Under the pieces are notes generated by a model. That model ran no database searches. It worked only from the letters and a program-made list of their open reading frames with translations, and was not told the origin of the DNA. Below are positions 16,456 to 24,583 of a DNA stretch of 32,713 nt, one piece after another; positions within the stretch are counted from its first letter, which is position 1, and every line of letters begins with the position of its first letter. Where the stretch lies: the NCBI RefSeq assembly GCF_003437535.1, contig NZ_QSQT01000037.1, positions 1 to 32,713 on the forward strand. Direction: 5' to 3'. Source of the DNA: Phocaeicola plebeius. Its GTDB lineage: Bacteria > Bacteroidota > Bacteroidia > Bacteroidales > Bacteroidaceae. The translations under genes and the position numbers were made by a program.

Positions 16456-17778
16456 ATGTACACCAATAAGGAAATCTGGCGTGTTACTTATCCTATTTTT
16501 CTGGGCCTGTTGGCGCAGAATGTGATAAATGTGACCGATACAGCCTTTTTAGGGCGTGTGGGTGAAGTCGCTTTGGGAGCAGCTGCCATGGGCGGATTGC
16601 TCTACATTTGTGTCTATACCATAGCTTTCGGTTTTAGTGTTGGTTCGCAGATTCTGATAGCTCGTCGTAATGGAGAAGGAAACTATCGGGCAGTAGGCCC
16701 TATTATGTGGCAGGGAACGACTTTCAGTTTCGGTATGGCGGTTTGTTTGCTGATACTGATGTATTTTTCTGCTGCTCCGTTGATTCGGTTGCTTATTACT
16801 TCGGATTCTATTTACGGGGCGACTTATGAATTTTTCACCTGGCGTATCTGGGGATTCCTTTTTGCCTTTGTGAATGTGATGTTTCGCGGGCTTTATATCG
16901 GTATTACGCGTACAAAAGTGTTGACTATGAATGCAGTCGTAATGGCTTTGGTGAATGTGGTGCTTGATTACGCCTTGGTATTCGGAGAATTAGGTCTGCC
17001 AGAAATGGGGGTACGTGGTGCCGCTTTGGCTTCTGTCATTGCTGAGGCTTCTTCACTGCTCTTCTTTTTGCTTTATACCTATTATAAGGTGGACTTGAAA
17101 AAATACGGACTGAATCGTTTTGGACAGTTCGATTTAAGTATGGTGCTACGCATCCTTCGCATATCTTGTTTCACGATGGTACAGTATTTTCTGGCTATGG
17201 CCATCTGGTTTGTCTTTTTTATGGCTCTTGAACGACTCGGGCAGCGGCAACTGGCGGTGGCCAATATCGTGCGAAGTGTGTATGTAGTGTTGCTGATTCC
17301 TGTACAGGCACTTTCTACTACCGCCAATACGTTGGTGAGTAATCTGATTGGTGCCGGCGGTTCATCAGGGGTAGTCACGTTATTGCATAAAATATCCCGG
17401 ATGTCGTTTTTGATTATGGTAGTGTGCGTAGGCTTGTGCGTGGCGTTTCCCGGAAGTATCTTGTCGGTTTATACAAATGAAGAAGCCTTGCTGGTGGAGT
17501 CTGTTTCGGCTTTGTATGTGGTGTGCGGGGCTATGCTGATTGCTTCGCTGGCCAATGTGTACTTCAATGGCATATCAGGAACGGGCAATACGCAGGCGGC
17601 GTTGGTATTGGAAGTGTTTGTACAAGTTTTCTATGCACTTTATATCATTGTGGTGGGCATGGTTATCCAGGCATCGGTAGACGTATGCTTCACCACGGAA
17701 GTGATTTATTACGTATTGATGTTAGGTTCCAGTCTCATTTATCTGAAAAAAGCAAAATGGCAGAACAAAAAGATTTGA
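16456..17778 (+). CDS. MATE-family efflux transporter
   Basis: The 440-residue protein is almost wholly hydrophobic with about 12 membrane segments arranged as two related bundles. The start I-W-R-V-T-Y-P-I-F-L-G-L-L-A-Q-N and the following V-T-D-T-A-F-L-G-R-V-G-E are typical of NorM/DinF-type MATE exporters, which expel cationic drugs or metabolites against Na+ or H+. The ATG at 16456 is chosen; an out-of-frame ATG lies four bases before it. The gene ends close before the ffh promoter. The exported compound is unknown. Confidence 0.94.
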   Translation: MYTNKEIWRVTYPIFLGLLAQNVINVTDTAFLGRVGEVALGAAAMGGLLYICVYTIAFGFSVGSQILIARRNGEGNYRAVGPIMWQGTTFSFGMAVCLLILMYFSAAPLIRLLITSDSIYGATYEFFTWRIWGFLFAFVNVMFRGLYIGITRTKVLTMNAVVMALVNVVLDYALVFGELGLPEMGVRGAALASVIAEASSLLFFLLYTYYKVDLKKYGLNRFGQFDLSMVLRILRISCFTMVQYFLAMAIWFVFFMALERLGQRQLAVANIVRSVYVVLLIPVQALSTTANTLVSNLIGAGGSSGVVTLLHKISRMSFLIMVVCVGLCVAFPGSILSVYTNEEALLVESVSALYVVCGAMLIASLANVYFNGISGTGNTQAALVLEVFVQVFYALYIIVVGMVIQASVDVCFTTEVIYYVLMLGSSLIYLKKAKWQNKKI

Positions 17779-17803
17779 GCATACTGATTTTTTTGTAATT
17801 TTG
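17774..17803 (+). promoter_or_regulatory. Promoter of ffh
   Basis: TTTG (17774-17777), 18 bases, then TAATTTTG (17796-17803) closely follows the Bacteroidetes promoter pattern TTTG-N19-21-TAnnTTTG. The -33 element overlaps the end of the MATE gene, so ffh is transcribed on its own. Confidence 0.65.
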
Positions 17804-17844
17804 CACGCTGGAAATTTTTGATAATAAATAAAAAAGCAACATAT

Positions 17845-19170
17845 ATGTTCGATAATTTAAGTGAAAGACTAGAACGGTCGTTTAAGATATTGAAAGGTGA
17901 AGGTAAAATCACCGAAATCAATGTGGCCGAAACCTTGAAGGATGTACGTCGTGCATTGCTGGATGCGGACGTGAATTATAAAGTAGCAAAGAACTTTACA
18001 GATACGGTAAAGGAAAAAGCACTGGGACAGAATGTATTGACAGCTGTCAAGCCTAGTCAGTTGATGGTGAAGATTGTACACGATGAACTGACTACCTTGA
18101 TGGGAGGAGATACTGCCGAAATCGAATTGAAAGGTCGTCCGGCTGTTATCTTGATGTCAGGTTTGCAGGGTTCTGGTAAGACTACCTTCTCTGGTAAGCT
18201 GGCCCGCATGATGAAATCAAAGAAGAACCGTAAACCTTTGCTGGTAGCGTGTGACGTGTATCGTCCGGCTGCAATTGAGCAGTTGAAAGTGCTCGGCCAG
18301 CAGGTAGAAGTTCCTGTATATAGCGAATTGGACAGCAAAGACCCTGTACAGATTGCCTTGAATGCCATTCAAGAAGCGAAAGCAAAAGGGTATGATCTGG
18401 TAATTGTCGATACGGCTGGTCGTTTGGCAATAGACGAACAGATGATGAACGAGATTGAAGCCATCAAGAAAGCTATCAATCCGGATGCTACATTGTTTGT
18501 AGTTGATGCCATGACCGGACAGGATGCGGTAAATACAGCGCGTGAGTTTAATGAACGTCTGGATTTCACTGGTGTAGTATTGACCAAGTTAGATGGTGAT
18601 ACACGTGGTGGTGCGGCCCTGTCTATCCGTACAGTGGTAAACAAGCCGATTATGTTCGTGGGTACCGGTGAGAAACTGGATGCCGTAGATCAGTTCCACC
18701 CGGCCCGTATGGCCGACCGTATCCTGGGTATGGGTGATATCGTGTCATTGGTAGAACGTGCACAGGAACAGTATGATGAAGAAGAAGCGAAACGCCTTCA
18801 GAAGAAGATTCAGAAAAACCAGTTCGATTTCAATGACTTCCTGACTCAGATTCACCAGATTAAGAAGATGGGTAACTTGAAGGAACTGGCTTCCATGATT
18901 CCGGGTGTAGGAAAAGCCATTAAGGATATTGATATCGACGACAATGCATTCAAGAGCATTGAGGCTATTATTTATTCAATGACTCCGGAAGAACGTACTC
19001 ATCCGGAAATTCTGAACGGAACACGTCGTACACGTATCGCTAAAGGTAGTGGAACAAGCATTCAGGAAGTAAACCGTTTGTTGAAGCAGTTTGACCAGAC
19101 TCGTAAGATGATGAAGATGGTAACTGGCAGCAAGATGGCTGGTATGATGCAGAAGATGAAAAAGAAATAA
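17845..19170 (+). CDS. ffh: Signal recognition particle GTPase Ffh (SRP54)
   Basis: The ATG at 17845 gives M-F-D-N-L-S-E-R-L and 441 residues, the normal Ffh length; a TTG 27 bases earlier would add an odd tail. The N domain is followed by the GTPase domain with G-L-Q-G-S-G-K112-T-T, D-T-A-G-R, and T-K-L-D-G-D, then the methionine-rich M domain (K-K-M-G-N-L-K-E-L-A-S-M-I-P-G and the closing M-A-G-M-M-Q-K-M). Ffh binds 4.5S RNA and signal sequences of nascent membrane and exported proteins and docks with FtsY. Nothing unusual is seen. It has its own promoter and a strong terminator. Confidence 0.98.
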   Translation: MFDNLSERLERSFKILKGEGKITEINVAETLKDVRRALLDADVNYKVAKNFTDTVKEKALGQNVLTAVKPSQLMVKIVHDELTTLMGGDTAEIELKGRPAVILMSGLQGSGKTTFSGKLARMMKSKKNRKPLLVACDVYRPAAIEQLKVLGQQVEVPVYSELDSKDPVQIALNAIQEAKAKGYDLVIVDTAGRLAIDEQMMNEIEAIKKAINPDATLFVVDAMTGQDAVNTAREFNERLDFTGVVLTKLDGDTRGGAALSIRTVVNKPIMFVGTGEKLDAVDQFHPARMADRILGMGDIVSLVERAQEQYDEEEAKRLQKKIQKNQFDFNDFLTQIHQIKKMGNLKELASMIPGVGKAIKDIDIDDNAFKSIEAIIYSMTPEERTHPEILNGTRRTRIAKGSGTSIQEVNRLLKQFDQTRKMMKMVTGSKMAGMMQKMKKK

Positions 19171-19192
19171 TCGCGCAGATTAAGATAGTAAG

Positions 19193-19244
19193 AAGCGGAC
19201 AGTAGGAGGCTTGAAAGAAGCAATCTGCTGTCCGCTTGTTTTTT
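19193..19244 (+). terminator. Intrinsic terminator of ffh
   Basis: AAGCGGACAG (19193-19202) pairs exactly with 19228-19237, followed by GTTTTTT. The T-run runs up to the end of the convergent GH171 gene at 19243. Confidence 0.85.
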
Positions 19245-20430
19245 ATTCATACAATAAATATTTTTCACGTAAGGAACGGTAAGCTTGCAAGTCCTTCTCC
19301 CATGCCTGGCGTATTTCGGATTCCGTTTTTCCCTGAAGTATATCCTTGCGTACCTGTGAGGTACCCATCAGCAGGTCAAACCATTGGGAACGGCTGAAGA
19401 AACGCTTTTCGGCATCCGGATATTGCTTCTGATAGAGCTGATAAAACTGCAGGAGGTATTTTAGGGAAAAGCCTTGAGGTAGCTCTTTTTTTGTACGCAA
19501 GTCAAGGCCGAAGCAGGCCTGATTCTGATGAAGCGGATGCTTGTCGAACCCTTTTAAAGAGCGTGGAGTAAACTGAAACTGGAAAAAATCCTTTAGTGCC
19601 GGAGAACCGATGACTTGGAAAGGATAAGTAGTTCCTCTGCCGATGCTTACGGAAGTTCCTTCAAAAGGACAGAGTGAGGGGTAGAGCGCAATGGAAAGAT
19701 CGTTTGGTAAATTGGGAGAAGGTTTTACCGGAAGCGAGTAAGGCTGTCCGTGTTTCCATCCTTCCACTCGAATTACTTGCAAACGACATTGCAGGCCTTT
19801 ACCTAACCAGCCTTCTCCATTAATCATTCCGGCTATTTCGCCTAAGGTACATCCATGAAGCAGGGGGATGGGAAGCATACCTACAAAGCTTTTGTATGCC
19901 TTTTCTCGTACCGGACCGTCCACGTAGTCACAAGGATTGGGGCGGTCCAGCACAATCAGTTCTTTCTGGTTCTCGGCACAAGCCTGCATCACGTAATAAA
20001 GCGTACTGATGTAAGTATAGAAGCGGGCACCTACGTCTTGTATGTCGAACACTACCACATCTGTGCCAGTCAGCTGTGACGGTAGCGGTTTCTTGTTTTT
20101 TCCATAAAGTGAAAGGATGGGCACCCTCGTGCGGGTATCTTTTCCGTTTTGAATGTATTCTCCGGCATCTGCATCCCCTCGAAATCCATGTTCAGGAGCA
20201 AATACCCGTACGATTTTTACTAGACTGACCAAGGTATCCAGTAAGTGGGTTTTCCCACAAAGAGAAGTATGGTTTACTACCAGAGAAACCCGTTTTCCTT
20301 CAAGTAAGGGAAGCAGTTTTTCTAGCTGGTCAGCTCCGTTGCGCACGGTGGCATGTCCTTGCAGGGCCATAAAACAGCTTATACATGCACCCAAAATGTA
20401 TTTCAAAAAGATTCTTTTCGTGTAACTCAT
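19243..20430 (-). CDS. namZ: NamZ-type exo-beta-N-acetylmuramidase (GH171, DUF1343)
   Basis: The 395-residue protein has a Sec signal peptide (about 1-27). The GH171/DUF1343 marks are clear: L-V-V-N-H-T-S (50-56), F-A-P-E80-H-G-F-R-G-D-A-D-A-G-E91, V-P-I-L-S-L-Y-G, V-V-F-D-I-Q-D-V-G-A-R-F-Y-T-Y, L-D-R-P-N-P, then P-N-L-P-N. NamZ of Bacillus removes MurNAc from the non-reducing end of peptidoglycan glycan strands. The protein is likely periplasmic. Released MurNAc could feed the AmgK/MurU pair encoded 4-6 kb away. The gene symbol follows the family, not a tested enzyme. A TATATTTG box lies 31 bases upstream, inside a 51-base divergent gap with the HD gene. Confidence 0.9.
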   Translation of the reverse strand: MSYTKRIFLKYILGACISCFMALQGHATVRNGADQLEKLLPLLEGKRVSLVVNHTSLCGKTHLLDTLVSLVKIVRVFAPEHGFRGDADAGEYIQNGKDTRTRVPILSLYGKNKKPLPSQLTGTDVVVFDIQDVGARFYTYISTLYYVMQACAENQKELIVLDRPNPCDYVDGPVREKAYKSFVGMLPIPLLHGCTLGEIAGMINGEGWLGKGLQCRLQVIRVEGWKHGQPYSLPVKPSPNLPNDLSIALYPSLCPFEGTSVSIGRGTTYPFQVIGSPALKDFFQFQFTPRSLKGFDKHPLHQNQACFGLDLRTKKELPQGFSLKYLLQFYQLYQKQYPDAEKRFFSRSQWFDLLMGTSQVRKDILQGKTESEIRQAWEKDLQAYRSLREKYLLYE

Positions 20431-20440
20431 GGAATTTTTG

Positions 20441-20468
20441 TAGATTTGTGATACTTTTTACAAATATA
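20441..20468. promoter_or_regulatory. Overlapping divergent promoters of the GH171 and HD genes
   Basis: On the + strand TAGATTTG (20441-20448) precedes the HD gene; on the - strand TATATTTG (20461-20468) precedes the GH171 gene. Both match TAnnTTTG. The -7 boxes are only 12 bases apart, so the polymerases would compete. Clear -33 elements are missing on both sides. Confidence 0.5.
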
Positions 20469-20481
20469 GCCACATTTATTT

Positions 20482-21018
20482 ATGAATCCACTTGCATTGA
20501 TTGACAAATATTATCCGGAAGATAATGAGTTAAAACATATTTTGCTGGTGCACAGCCGTTCGGTAGCAGACAAGGCCTTGGATATGGCACGCAAGCATCC
20601 GGAACTGAATCTGGACTTGACTTTTATAGAAGAAGCGGCGATGCTTCATGATATTGGTATTTTTATGACGGACGCAGATGGCATTTTCTGCTTTGGTAAA
20701 TATCCCTATATCTGTCATGGGTATTTAGGTTCGGAGTTGGTGGCTCGTGAGGGTTATCCGCGTCATGCGCTGGTGTGTGAGCGTCATACAGGTGCCGGAC
20801 TTTCCCTCAAGGCGATTATGGAACGTGACCTTCCGGTGCCTCACCGTGAAATGATTCCAATCAGCCTGGAAGAGCAGATTATCTGTTTTGCCGATAAGTT
20901 TTATTCAAAGACCAAATTGGATAAGGAAAAGAGCGTGGAGAAGGCCCGAAAGAGTATTGAAAAGCATGGGGAAGAGGGGTTGGCACGTTTTGATGCCTGG
21001 TGTAAACTCTTTTTGTAG
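20482..21018 (+). CDS. HD-domain phosphohydrolase
   Basis: The protein has 178 residues with the HD-superfamily metal-site pattern: H24 in L-V-H-S-R-S-V-A, M-L-H56-D57-I-G-I, C-H79-G, E-R-H102-T, and a late F-A-D138-K. It lacks other domains. Such small stand-alone HD proteins hydrolyse phosphate esters, often of nucleotides, but the substrate cannot be told. It shares a very short divergent promoter gap with the NamZ-type gene, and lptD follows after 89 bases with its own -7 box. Confidence 0.88.
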   Translation: MNPLALIDKYYPEDNELKHILLVHSRSVADKALDMARKHPELNLDLTFIEEAAMLHDIGIFMTDADGIFCFGKYPYICHGYLGSELVAREGYPRHALVCERHTGAGLSLKAIMERDLPVPHREMIPISLEEQIICFADKFYSKTKLDKEKSVEKARKSIEKHGEEGLARFDAWCKLFL

Positions 21019-21072
21019 AACTAAAAATACATTAAAAAGGAAAGCGTTGACGTTTATTTGTCGGATAATGCT

Positions 21073-21080
21073 TACTTTTG
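21073..21080 (+). promoter_or_regulatory. -7 box of lptD
   Basis: TACTTTTG matches TAnnTTTG 27 bases before the ATG at 21108. It supports that ATG over the TTG at 21078, which lies inside the box itself. Confidence 0.5.
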
Positions 21081-21107
21081 CACCGCATATTGCGTAAAAA
21101 GACGGTG

Positions 21108-23849
21108 ATGACATCATTTAGAAGAACTACATATTTACTGCTATCTCTGTTTGTTTTTGGCTTTTTCTGCTCATTCTATGCCGAAGCACAGCGTGTGAGA
21201 GGAAAACGTATGCGGGGAGGAGAGAAGACCGATTCCCTTCATCGGGACTCGCTGGCGCTGGATTCGCTGGGAATGGACTCGCTGGCCGCAGATACCACAA
21301 AGAAAAAAGAACCGCTGGATGCGCCGGTCATTTATGAGGCAAGCGATTCGATTGTCTTTACGAAAGAGGGCTATGCACATCTTTATGGAGAAGGTAAAGT
21401 GAATTACCAGAACATTGAGCTGACCTCTGCGGTGATTACGATGAATATGGACAGCAGTACCGTCTATGCCACGGGAGTGACCGATACGGCAGGAGTGGAA
21501 ACGGGTTCACCGATTTTCAAGGATGGAGAAACACCGTATGAATCTAAAATCATGCGCTATAACTTCAAGACCAAGAAGGGTTTCATCAATAGCATTGTCA
21601 CACAGCAAGGTGAAGGATATGTCACCAGTGAGGAAGGAAAGAAAGGGGCAAACGATGAAATTTACATGCGTCATGGTAAATATACTACTTGCGACAATCA
21701 CGAACATCCTCATTTTTATTTGAAACTTTCCATGGCAAAGGTACGTCCGAAGAAAAACGTAGTATTCGGACCTGCACAGCTCGTGGTAGAGGATGTGCCT
21801 CTTCCTATTGCCGTACCTTTTGGTTTCTTCCCGTTCAATAGTAGCTATTCTTCCGGTTTTATCATGCCGACGTATGGTGATGAAATGAACCGTGGTTTTT
21901 ATCTGCGCGACGGTGGTTATTATTTTGCCATCAGCGACCAGATGGACTTGAAAGTATTGGGAGAAGTCTTTACGAAGGGTTCTTGGGGATTATCGGCTGC
22001 ATCTAACTATAACAAGCGTTATAAATTCAGTGGCTCGTTCAATGCCAGCTATCTGGTGACAAAAACGGGTGAGAAAAACATGCCCGACTATTCTGTGTCG
22101 AAAGACTTCCGTATCCAGTGGAGTCACCGGCAGGATGCTAAGGCCAATCCGAACAGTTCGTTCTCGGCCAGTGTGAACTTTGCTACCAGTAGTTACGACC
22201 GTTCCAGTTTGAGCAGTTTGTATAACCCGCAGCAGTATTCTCAGAATACCAAGGCTTCCAGTGTGAGCTACTCACGTAACTTTCCGGAAATCGGATTGAA
22301 CATCTCTGGAGCATTCAATATCACACAGAACACGCGTGACTCTTCTTTGAGCATGACGCTTCCGGACGTAAATATCTCATTGAATCGTATTTATCCGTTC
22401 AAGCGTAAAAAATCGGCAGGAGATGAGCGCTGGTACGAAAAGATTTCATTGCAGTACACCGGAAGTATTACCAACTCCATCAGTACAAAGGATAATCTGT
22501 TGTTTAAGACACCTTTGACACAGTGGGAGAACGGTATGCAGCACAAGATTCCGGTTTCGGCAACTTTCAACTTGTTCAAGTATATCAACATCGTTCCTTC
22601 GTTCAATTACACGGAACGCTGGTATTTGCGAAAAGTAAAGCAGAGCTATGATGCGAGTCCTACCTCGCGTGATCATGTGAAGCGAGATACTATCAACGGC
22701 TTCAACCGTTTGTACGATTACAACCTGTCTTTACAGATGAATACCAAGTTGTATGGTATGTACAAGCCTTTGTTCATGAAGAGCAAGGAGCTTCAGATTC
22801 GTCACGTCTTTACACCGACCGTCAGCTATACCTATACACCGGACTTTGGAAAATCACGTTACGGCTATTACGACACCTATACTTATACGGATGAAGACGG
22901 TGAGGTGCGTACCGTAGAGTATTCTCCTTATGAAGGAGCTGTATACGGCTATCCGGGAAAGAATATGTCACAGAACATCAGCTTCTCAATTGATAACAAT
23001 ATCGAGATGAAGATGAAGTCGGACAAGGATACTACCGGCTACAAGAAAATCAGCTTGATTGACCAGTTAGGGGCTTCTCTTTCTTACGACGTAGCCAATA
23101 AAAAGTGGAGTGACTTGAGCATGAACCTTCGTTTGAAGCTGACCAAGAGCTATACATTTAATATGAATGCCTCATTCGCTACGTATGCATACCAGTTCGA
23201 TGAAAATGGTAATGTAGTGGTGGGCGACCGCACAGAATGGTCTTATGGACGTTTCGGACGTTTCCAGGGATACAGTGGTTCATTCTCTTATACCTTGAAC
23301 AACGATACTTTCAAGAAACTCTTCGGTAAGAAAGAAGAGGATAAAAAGAACAAGGACAATAAAGGTAAGGAAGAAAATGAAGACGAGGAGACAGAGGAAG
23401 AAACGGAAGAACAGAATAACAACTCCAACATGCGAAAGACGGAGAAAGCTTCTGTCGATTCAGACGGTTACCTGGCTTTCAAATTGCCTTGGAGTGTCAG
23501 CTTGAGCTATAGCTACAGTATTCGTGAGGACCGTTCGAAGGACATTAACATCAAGACCATGCGTTATCCGTATTCATTGACGCATTCATTGAACGTGTCG
23601 GGTAACTTCAAGATTGGTAGCCGTTGGAACATGACTTATTCTACCGGATACGACTTTACCTCCAAGGAGATGTCTATGACAACCTTGAACATTACCCGTG
23701 ACTTGCACTGCTTTAATATGAGTTGCGGATTGGTGTTCGGTCCGTTTACTTCTTATAACTTCTCTATCCGTGCCAACTCCAGTATGCTGACCGATGCCCT
23801 GAAGTGGGATCAGCGAAGCAATACGGGTAGTGCGGTTACTTGGTATTAA
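21108..23849 (+). CDS. lptD: LptD-like LPS assembly outer membrane protein
   Basis: From the ATG at 21108 the protein has 913 residues with a signal peptide ending near A27-Q28. A D-S-L-rich linker (41-59, four D-S-L repeats) leads into an OstA-like beta-jellyroll part (L-Y-G-E-G-K-V-N-Y-Q-N-I-E-L-T-S), a D-E-I-Y-M-R-H-G-K-Y-T-T-C-D segment, and a large barrel, as in the Bacteroidetes LptD group. LptD with LptE inserts LPS into the outer leaflet. Unusual is a very charged insert of about 35 residues near 740-775, rich in K and E and ending in N-N-N-S-N, likely a flexible loop. The stop codon is shared base for base with the convergent MurU-like gene (4-base overlap). The family call is strong; the partner LptE is not in the window. 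Confidence 0.88.
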   Translation: MTSFRRTTYLLLSLFVFGFFCSFYAEAQRVRGKRMRGGEKTDSLHRDSLALDSLGMDSLAADTTKKKEPLDAPVIYEASDSIVFTKEGYAHLYGEGKVNYQNIELTSAVITMNMDSSTVYATGVTDTAGVETGSPIFKDGETPYESKIMRYNFKTKKGFINSIVTQQGEGYVTSEEGKKGANDEIYMRHGKYTTCDNHEHPHFYLKLSMAKVRPKKNVVFGPAQLVVEDVPLPIAVPFGFFPFNSSYSSGFIMPTYGDEMNRGFYLRDGGYYFAISDQMDLKVLGEVFTKGSWGLSAASNYNKRYKFSGSFNASYLVTKTGEKNMPDYSVSKDFRIQWSHRQDAKANPNSSFSASVNFATSSYDRSSLSSLYNPQQYSQNTKASSVSYSRNFPEIGLNISGAFNITQNTRDSSLSMTLPDVNISLNRIYPFKRKKSAGDERWYEKISLQYTGSITNSISTKDNLLFKTPLTQWENGMQHKIPVSATFNLFKYINIVPSFNYTERWYLRKVKQSYDASPTSRDHVKRDTINGFNRLYDYNLSLQMNTKLYGMYKPLFMKSKELQIRHVFTPTVSYTYTPDFGKSRYGYYDTYTYTDEDGEVRTVEYSPYEGAVYGYPGKNMSQNISFSIDNNIEMKMKSDKDTTGYKKISLIDQLGASLSYDVANKKWSDLSMNLRLKLTKSYTFNMNASFATYAYQFDENGNVVVGDRTEWSYGRFGRFQGYSGSFSYTLNNDTFKKLFGKKEEDKKNKDNKGKEENEDEETEEETEEQNNNSNMRKTEKASVDSDGYLAFKLPWSVSLSYSYSIREDRSKDINIKTMRYPYSLTHSLNVSGNFKIGSRWNMTYSTGYDFTSKEMSMTTLNITRDLHCFNMSCGLVFGPFTSYNFSIRANSSMLTDALKWDQRSNTGSAVTWY

Positions 23850-24583
23850 TCCTTTAGGAATTCTTCGGCCCGGGCCAGCGTGTCCGGTTTGCCGATGTCT
23901 ATCAGTTGCAAGTCTTCTTTGATGCATCCTCCGAGCTGGAGTTGCCGGCAGGTGTGCAGATAAAAATCCATGATGGGAAATTTGCCCTTCCATGCCTCTC
24001 CATCCATGTAATGAAATAGTTCCGGTGAAATTACATGGATGCCGCTGAACGCATATTCGCGGTATTGGCCCGGTTCGTACACAAAACCTTCCGGCTTGGT
24101 TTGCAACGTGTCTTTATGAATCCAGCCCTGCAGACGGTTGTCCGTATCGAACAACAGGTAGCGCGAAGTTTTGCGCGGGCTGACCAGCAGTGTAGCCAGA
24201 TTCTGACTTTTCCGATGAAAATCATAAACCTCTTTCAGGTCGGCATTCGACAGGATGTCCACATTGTGTACCAAAAACGGTTCCGTTCCTGTAAAGAAGG
24301 TTGCCGCCTTTTTGATACCGCCTCCTGTATCGAGCAATCTGTCACGTTCATCGCTGATATGAATGGTCAGTCCAAAATTCTGGTTAGCTTTCAGAAAATC
24401 GATAATCTGTTCTCCGAAATGGTGAATGTTGATGACCAGTTCGGTAAATCCTGCTTCTTTCAGTTTGAGAATCACATGTTCCAGCATGGGACGTCCGGCC
24501 ACCGGAACTAAGGCCTTGGGCATGTGGTCGGTCAGCGGTTTGAGCCGGGTACCCAGTCCGGCAGCAAATATCATGGCTTTCAT
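23846..24583 (-). CDS. murU: MurU-like sugar-1-phosphate nucleotidyltransferase
   Basis: The 245-residue protein opens with F-A-A-G-L-G-T-R-L-K-P-L-T and P-K23-A-L-V-P-V, the nucleotide-binding signature of sugar-phosphate nucleotidyltransferases, then G-G-G-I (residues 88-91 region) and H-N-V-D-I-L for the metal aspartate. MurU of Pseudomonas turns MurNAc-1-phosphate into UDP-MurNAc. The name is preferred over GDP-mannose pyrophosphorylase because its ATG overlaps the stop of an AmgK-like kinase gene by four bases (ATGA), and AmgK makes MurNAc-1-phosphate. It also overlaps the convergent lptD end by four bases. Substrate is inferred from pairing with the kinase, so the symbol is provisional. 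Confidence 0.75.
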   Translation of the reverse strand: MKAMIFAAGLGTRLKPLTDHMPKALVPVAGRPMLEHVILKLKEAGFTELVINIHHFGEQIIDFLKANQNFGLTIHISDERDRLLDTGGGIKKAATFFTGTEPFLVHNVDILSNADLKEVYDFHRKSQNLATLLVSPRKTSRYLLFDTDNRLQGWIHKDTLQTKPEGFVYEPGQYREYAFSGIHVISPELFHYMDGEAWKGKFPIMDFYLHTCRQLQLGGCIKEDLQLIDIGKPDTLARAEEFLKD

